A DNA stretch of 64,000 nt from the NCBI GenBank assembly GCA_031769625.1, contig JAUIMM010000570.1:1989501-2053500 (forward strand), written 5' to 3'. This document shows positions 58,566-64,000 of the stretch, one piece after another (position 1 is the stretch's first letter; the number at the start of each line of letters is the position of its first letter). The translations under genes were made by a program, and so were the position numbers. This DNA comes from Taudactylus pleione. Its lineage: Eukaryota; Chordata; Amphibia; Anura; Myobatrachidae. The notes beneath the pieces are model-generated. The model saw only the letters and a list, made by a program, of their open reading frames with translations. It made no database searches and was not told the DNA's origin.

Positions 58566-58745
58566 TAAGCCTTAAGTTGTTGGTGATGCACTGGCAGTTG
58601 GCCCCTATCTAAGCCTTGAGCTGTTGGTAATGGGATGTTGGCCCTCATGTAAGCATTAAGTTGTTGGTGATGCACTGTCAGTTGGCCCCTATCTAAGCCT
58701 TGAGTTGTTGGTGATGGGATGTGATGGCCCTCATTTAAGCCTTGA
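58566..58745 (+). repeat. 59-bp minisatellite, right part
   Basis: Continuation of the array at 58040-58222 (AAGCCTTGAGTTGTTGGTG units). Confidence 0.88.
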
Positions 58746-59135
58746 CCATGGCAGATCAGCCAGACCATGACCATTATTTATATGTATCCAGCAGTCCTTA
58801 TCTGTACCACCAGTGGGCTACAATACTGCATTACACATTGCATTCATTTTACTAAGGTATCTGGCATCTAGGTGGAGATTTGTGGAAAAGGCTGGCATTA
58901 TAAAAGGGGCATTGATCGGCTCACTTTTTCAAGCAATCTATTTTTATATAAATATTTAAACATAATAACAAGTTAATGCTGAATTATTTTACTGTGACAC
59001 TAAGAACTTGGACACAACTGATCCTAAAAATAATTAATAACAGATAAGGTAAAGTTGGTGATACTGAATGTTGTATCTTTAAAATCACCTTCTGTACTAG
59101 CAGCAAATGACCCAATAATCTCTTCCATATTGCAG

Positions 59136-59285
59136 GAGATCTACCAGTGGTGCGGATCGGCATGTAACAAATACGAGCGCTTTAAGGCCGCACAGGTCGC
59201 CAACGGAATCCGCGACAATGAGAGAAAGGGGAGATCGAAGCTGATTGTTGTGGAAGAAGACAGTGAACCGAGTGAGCTGACAAAG
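59136..59285 (+). CDS. SCIN: scinderin coding exon 4 (gelsolin-like repeat 2)
   Basis: Acceptor CCATATTGCAG before 59136 and donor AAG|GTATTT after 59285 bound 150 nt (50 codons, residues 171-220, phase 0). Motifs: [44 protein letters not shown]. Cys176 in QWCG pairs positionally with Cys163 of exon 3. The combination NERKGRS-LIVVEE-SEPSEL is typical of scinderin rather than gelsolin. The next exon, which should start with the VLG-like linker to repeat 3, was not found before 64000, so the gene continues to the right. Confidence 0.95.
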
Positions 59286-60430
59286 GTATTTTTTATTTAC
59301 TTACATTGGGGTGAAAGATTTGTTTCAGTGGATGTATAGAGAATAACTGTCCGGACTGTAGCTTTCACCCTCCGAGATACCCGCGTCATGCAGGAGAAGA
59401 GTTCAGTAACAACGTAAAGGAGAACAAAGTGATAGCCCATGAGAGACAAGAGATTCCCGCAACAGAGACTCAATAAATTGCTGCCACAGCAGTTTTTTAA
59501 ATAGTTACCTCTATAATATCAGTCACCTGTAGAATGTTTGAGCTCCAACCCATTACTGCACTGATGAGCTCCAATAAGGAATAAACAGGCTGTCTGTAGG
59601 TGATCAAACTGCGTCAATGGGGAAACTACAGGAGGTGTGGCCATTACAGGGTCTGGTAGTCGAGGGGACTGTCACTGCCGATTTGCCCGCCCCTCCCAGC
59701 GCGACATCAAAGGGGCCTTTACCTGAAATTTATTATGAGGCCCGGTGGTGCACTGTTTTGCCCCTGTTCAGCGGTAAAGCATTAGCGTAGAGTACTGTCA
59801 TGCAAGTGATATCTATCATAAATCTGTCCTACGTCATAGAAGCTTATTTATATTATTTCCCATATTTTTCTCAACCCTGTTCATTGTTTCACTAATTCAG
59901 TTCCACCTTTATTTTCTTTCATAGCAGAATATAATTTTTATCTATGATACTGCTGTGGAAGTTGGCAGGCAGTAAATTGTGGGATCCCCAGTACTGTTCC
60001 GTAGACAACGTTATTGCATAGTGTCCGTGTCTGTGTGAACTGTCAGATATGAAACTGGAATCTTATGAGACCCCACCACATCATTGTGCAAGTATTGTGC
60101 TCTGAAAGGAAGTGGGAACTATACAGCCAGCGATATGTAGCACGCAAAAAGGTAGTTTGGTCTGAGAATGTCTATTTCCTACCACATCCTATTACTGCAG
60201 AGCTCTACATTTCCCCCATAAACATTATTCATTTAACAAATACAGAAATTGTATTTCTCACAAGGATAATGGAATCTGTTTATCAAAGTAATCCCATCTG
60301 TAAAACATGTGGAAACGGTTGTTTCTGCATATTTTAAGCCAAATGAAGTATCACCCTTATTTAAGAAGAATATAATGCGTGAGATATCCCGGATATCTCT
60401 TGCTCTCAGAGCAACTATTGTCGTAGGAGC
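59286..60430. other. SCIN: start of SCIN intron 4, no gene recognised
   Basis: Mixed sequence after the exon 4 donor; no following exon was found. Confidence 0.5.
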
Positions 60431-60433
60431 TAT

Positions 60434-61033
60434 GGGGCTGATTCAGAGCCGCTCGCTATTTGCGGTCGTTCGTTCAAAAACAAGGGGTGGCTATTCAAAT
60501 GAACCGTTCGCTCATTGCGGTCTGTTCACGCCTCTAAGTCTGAATGAGCGAGCAAAACTTGCGGTCGAAACTTGGAAAAATACGCCCCCTTGCCGCTCGC
60601 ACCATACGTCATGTCAGCTATTTATTAGATTAATCGAGTACATCGAACAGCGTATGAACTGCTCGCTATTCTAGTGGTTGGTTTTTCCTACCACTATATT
60701 GCGAGCAGTTCTGACTATAAAACAACCAAGTGACGTGGTCAATGACGCTGCTGTTTTAATTATGCACACCCATAAAACGCCCGTTTTGACCTTTAAGCAC
60801 GCCTGCGTTCTGAAATCCACTCCCCGTTTACAAGCACCTTCCCCTGTTACCACCCACATACGCCTCCTCCTATCACTCAAAATAGCAGGCATTCGCTATA
60901 TAGTGAACTAACGATTTTTCGGCCGCACTGACTGGTTCGCGCATGCGTACTAAAAACCGTACGCATGCGCAGATGGGCGAACATCGCTCGGAACGAGCGT
61001 ACTGCCGCTTACGAGCGGCTCTGAATCAGCCCC
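60434..61033 (-). mobile_element. CTGATTCAGAGCCGCTCGC element, copy 2 (600 bp)
   Basis: Ends GGGGCTGATTCAGAGCC are exact inverses; TAT on both sides (60431-60433, 61034-61036) fits a 3-bp duplication. Near copy of 44975-45573, with hairpins such as GAACTGCTCGC / GCGAGCAGTTC and GCATGCGTAC / GTACGCATGC. Confidence 0.9.
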
Positions 61034-61036
61034 TAT

Positions 61037-62151
61037 GCCCATAGTTTCCTATGGGGATGGCGTTACAGGGCTATTCAAGCTTCACTTTTCATAACTTTTA
61101 GGAGTCTGAAGATGGCGTTAGCCTGCTCTCTTCATTCAGGGATGCCTAGCTGGACACGGGTCTTCTGGTCCCTTCTTGGTGGGCTACAGCTCTTCTTAAA
61201 GCACATTGCATGTGTCTCGCTTTGATGGGCACTCATGCCCATTTGCTGGCTGGGTCCAAACGTAGAAGCTAAGTGATAGCCTGGATGCGCTTTGCCGTGT
61301 ATGGGCTCTTATTGGATCCTGTGTCACTGCGAATGCAGCTTCTTAAACAGTCCTGAAAAAAGGGGCGTGGCCATGTGGGAAGGGGGCGCGTGTCCTTGCG
61401 GCCGAACCCCCATGGTCCCGTTATTACTGTGGGGCGGGGGGGGGTGCCGGAGGTGCTGACTGCCCTGTGTGCAGTGCCGGATGGCTCCCTCACAGTGTCA
61501 GGAGCCCTGCGAGCTCCGGCCAGCGCCATCTTTCTGAATCCATCACTAGAAAGGTGGCACTGCGGGAGAAGTATAGGGAGACGGCGCACCACACGGGAGG
61601 CACAGTGGTGAAGGAGGCTGCCGCTGCTGGTCCGGCTGGACGGGTCCTGGCGCCTGCGCAATGGATCTGGCAGCCGATGGGGCCAGCGCATGCGCACAAG
61701 TGGATAACATCGGTTTCTAGGGACTGCATCGGCTGCAGCCTCTAGAAGCCGGGTATTGCTTCCCGAAAGGCAGAGCAGTCACTCTCTGCTGATAGCAGCC
61801 CGGACTGGCAGTCCCAGGGGGGTAAACACCTCCCCCTGAGACTACCTGCCCTGTGTGTGACTGGCAGGTAGCGCTTCCAATGGGAAGCCACTGCCAGTCA
61901 CAGTGTAGCCAGTGCAGTCACGGCAAATAGCCATGACAAGATCCAGTGTTCTGCTTAAAAAAAACCATAGGAATGGGTGAGAGTAGAAGAAAAGAGAACA
62001 CGGTGAGCATGATTCAGAGGTGGACGCAGTGTCCATTTTGCACATAAATGGCTGACGTTTTAAGTCTGCCCTTGCATCTCAGTCTCACAGCATTGTGTCC
62101 CGATTGCTCAGAGACGCAGCACAGATACAGACGTACGATCTGAGAATGATA
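61037..62151. other. CpG-rich repeat material, no gene recognised
   Basis: 61360-61740 is GC- and CpG-rich with CTGGCAGTCCCAGGGGGG nearby; open frames on both strands reflect composition. No domain was recognised. Confidence 0.4.
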
Positions 62152-62339
62152 GGGGTCTATTTACTAAGCAGTGTTAGGAGACAGAGTGAACAGTGATAAG
62201 AAAGTGATAAGGTGCCAGCCAATCAGCTCCCAACTGTTATTTTTCAAACACAGCCTGTGAGATGGCAGTTAGGAGCTGATTGGCTGGTACCTTATCACTT
62301 TTCACTCTGTCTCCTAACACTGCTTAGTAAATAGACCCC
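62152..62339. mobile_element. foldback MITE GGGGTCTATTTACTAAGC, copy 6
   Basis: Same foldback family; left arm has the extra GATAAGAAAGTGATAAG also seen in copy 3. Confidence 0.9.
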
Positions 62340-62394
62340 TTAGTGGGGAATTCTTTGGAAGTAACAGACCGATGGTGTGTATAATTATATTTTC

Positions 62395-62835
62395 AGAGGT
62401 GGACGCAGTGTCGATACCACACTCAGCTCACCAATGTTTTACATCTGCTCTTGCATCCAAGTCGCACTGCGCATACTTCCAATGGTTACCGTCAGATGAC
62501 GCAGATCGAAATTGGAATCAAGAGCCGCGGATTTCAGTGGGCGTTCCTGGGAGGTAACGGGATGGTTATGCAGACGCGGGCGTGTCGCATGCAGGGACTG
62601 CGTCTAAACACACAGTTGCACTGAAACAAGACGCCATATTCAGACAGAGAAATTGCACCTGCCATAGGTGGAAGTTCCATGGTGCAACCGATGGTGGCGT
62701 CTAAAGACGTACCGAGACGGATTAGTGCTGTTACAAGTGGGCATCTGAGTATGGACAGAATGGGTCGCAGCATTAGCATAAAGACGCAGTCGTGACTGCG
62801 GCAAAAGATGTGGCTGCGTCTGAATCAGGCACAGT
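62395..62835. repeat. GAGGTGGACGCAGTG / GACGCAG repeat
   Basis: CAGAGGTGGACGCAGTGTCG opens it and TGGCTGCGTCTGAATCAGGC closes it. GGAGGTAACGGGATGG recalls the shared core. No gene. Confidence 0.55.
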
Positions 62836-64000
62836 GTTGGGAACTATCCGCAGCAGTGATATAGTGGATATTTAAATTGCGATGCACTCCCAGACAGGAG
62901 AATGCCAGGAGGTGCTACCCAGGTGCCCGATATGATGCTAGAACATTGAAAAGACAACACACAAGGCGTGCTTATGTGATAGGGTGCGAGCTGCAGCCGC
63001 TGCGGGAACTCCTGCAAGCTTTCCCGTATTTTTAAAGCGCCAATCATTTTAAAGGCAAAACCAGCTTGGAGTTGCTGAAGCTCACAACCTATTTCATAAG
63101 CCTAAAGGACTCCTGCCATTACAGAGAGCTATGCAGGCGGTGTCCGTGGTAAAAGACACACAGACCGGACAGGATGACGCCAGAAGCTTTATTTATGAAC
63201 CTTGGAAGCAAAGTCAGTGAAATGTCACAAAAGTTTATTTGCATTAATGCACCAATTGTTACCAACTGCCACGTGGATGCCCACAGCACAATGCCAAGCC
63301 GGTACATGATTTCACAGCATGCTTGGGAACCTATAATGACCATGCGTTTTACTACTTGCAGCTCGGCAGTCACAGTGACGCAACTAAGTGCATCCAAGAT
63401 TCGCTAAAATTATATTCCATCATTGCAGGATGAGTTACGTAAATGGGCCGACGTGGCTGGATTAGGTGACCCTGAACTTACGTCTTGCTGCAGAACCATA
63501 CAGAAATGACCGGCATAGAGGTGGCAGGAAATGGGTAACAGGGCAAGGTTTCTGTGTGTGCCTGCATGGAGAGTAATAATAGTGCTTCTCATGTACTAGC
63601 CATAGACAGGCAAAAATAATATTCTTTATGTTGCCTTTAACAGCGGCAAATCAGTTTGGAGCACGTGTTTTATCTTTGTTTCGAGAAGGTGGGTGGAACA
63701 GACGGGCATCAGCGGGTTTGTGTGTATGTGGTTGTAGCTGGTAGAATGAAACAGTGTGATTCATCAGTCTGAGGTTTTGTCTGTATAATAATATTAGATT
63801 TTTAAATCTAGGTTAGATCATGGTGTATAACCCCCTCACATAGGGAAGTGCTGCTCTGTGTAATACTTAGTCAATAATAGTATTTAACAAACAAGGGTGG
63901 TGACATCTCTCCTGACCAGCCTGCTTGTCAAACCTGGCATTAACACTTTGCTGCACATTGTGCTCAACTGCAACTGATAGACCACAGCTGTTGAGTAACT
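62836..64000. other. SCIN: SCIN intron 4, nothing assigned
   Basis: No exon or nameable repeat was seen up to the window edge. Confidence 0.45.

Larger units (their letters stand above)
37879..59135 (+). other. SCIN: SCIN intron 3 (about 21.3 kb)
   Basis: Bounded by GTAAGT and ATTGCAG. Contains two relatives of the intron 1 hAT, a 1.1-kb nested palindromic element, hairpin-type elements, two minisatellites and several foldback elements. No other exon was recognised. Confidence 0.85.

Noticed and set aside
61360..61740. CpG-rich block as the promoter or exon of another gene
   Set aside because: No splice signals or domain were found, both strands are open because of composition, and it lies among repeats.

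Overview
The window looks like a large, repeat-rich vertebrate genome, most likely an amphibian (probably a frog). The evidence is one split vertebrate gene with very long introns, no prokaryotic-style gene density, and dense packing of short inverted-repeat DNA transposons, hAT elements, a vertebrate-type L2/tRNA-like SINE and microsatellites. The amphibian assignment is an inference from repeat style and from the encoded protein being close to, but diverged from, mammalian sequence.

The only host gene I can support is the 5' part of SCIN (scinderin/adseverin), a calcium-dependent actin-severing protein of the gelsolin family, on the + strand. Four coding exons join in frame: 19169-19361, 34078-34232, 37717-37878 and 59136-59285. 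They encode about the first 220 residues (gelsolin-like repeat 1 and most of repeat 2). Introns 1 and 3 are about 14.7 and 21.3 kb. The rest of the gene lies beyond the right edge.

Positions 1-19168 are upstream of SCIN. They hold a decayed Ty3/Gypsy retroelement (about 30-1870, - strand), two short hAT elements with exact 8-bp target duplications (8509-9508 and 13704-14576), a pogo/Tigger-like MITE, AT microsatellites, a 120-nt palindrome and several inverted-repeat elements. Intron 1 carries a complete 6230-bp hAT transposon (27173-33402) with an intact 1037-residue transposase, a TATA-containing 5' region, a 160-bp tandem array and an exact 8-bp target duplication. Three shorter relatives (19709-19972, 39223-40935, 41214-41543) share its termini and each has its own exact 8-bp duplication. 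Intron 3 holds many foldback elements and minisatellites.

The least ordinary signal is a group of dispersed elements (21798-22314, 23041-23535, 47542-48005) built almost entirely from consecutive perfect or near-perfect hairpins. The stems differ between copies while pairing is kept. A wider group of elements (15455, 22318, 44975, 50500, 56948 and 60434 starts) shares a conserved internal core although the outer sequence has diverged. No tRNA, rRNA or CRISPR was seen.
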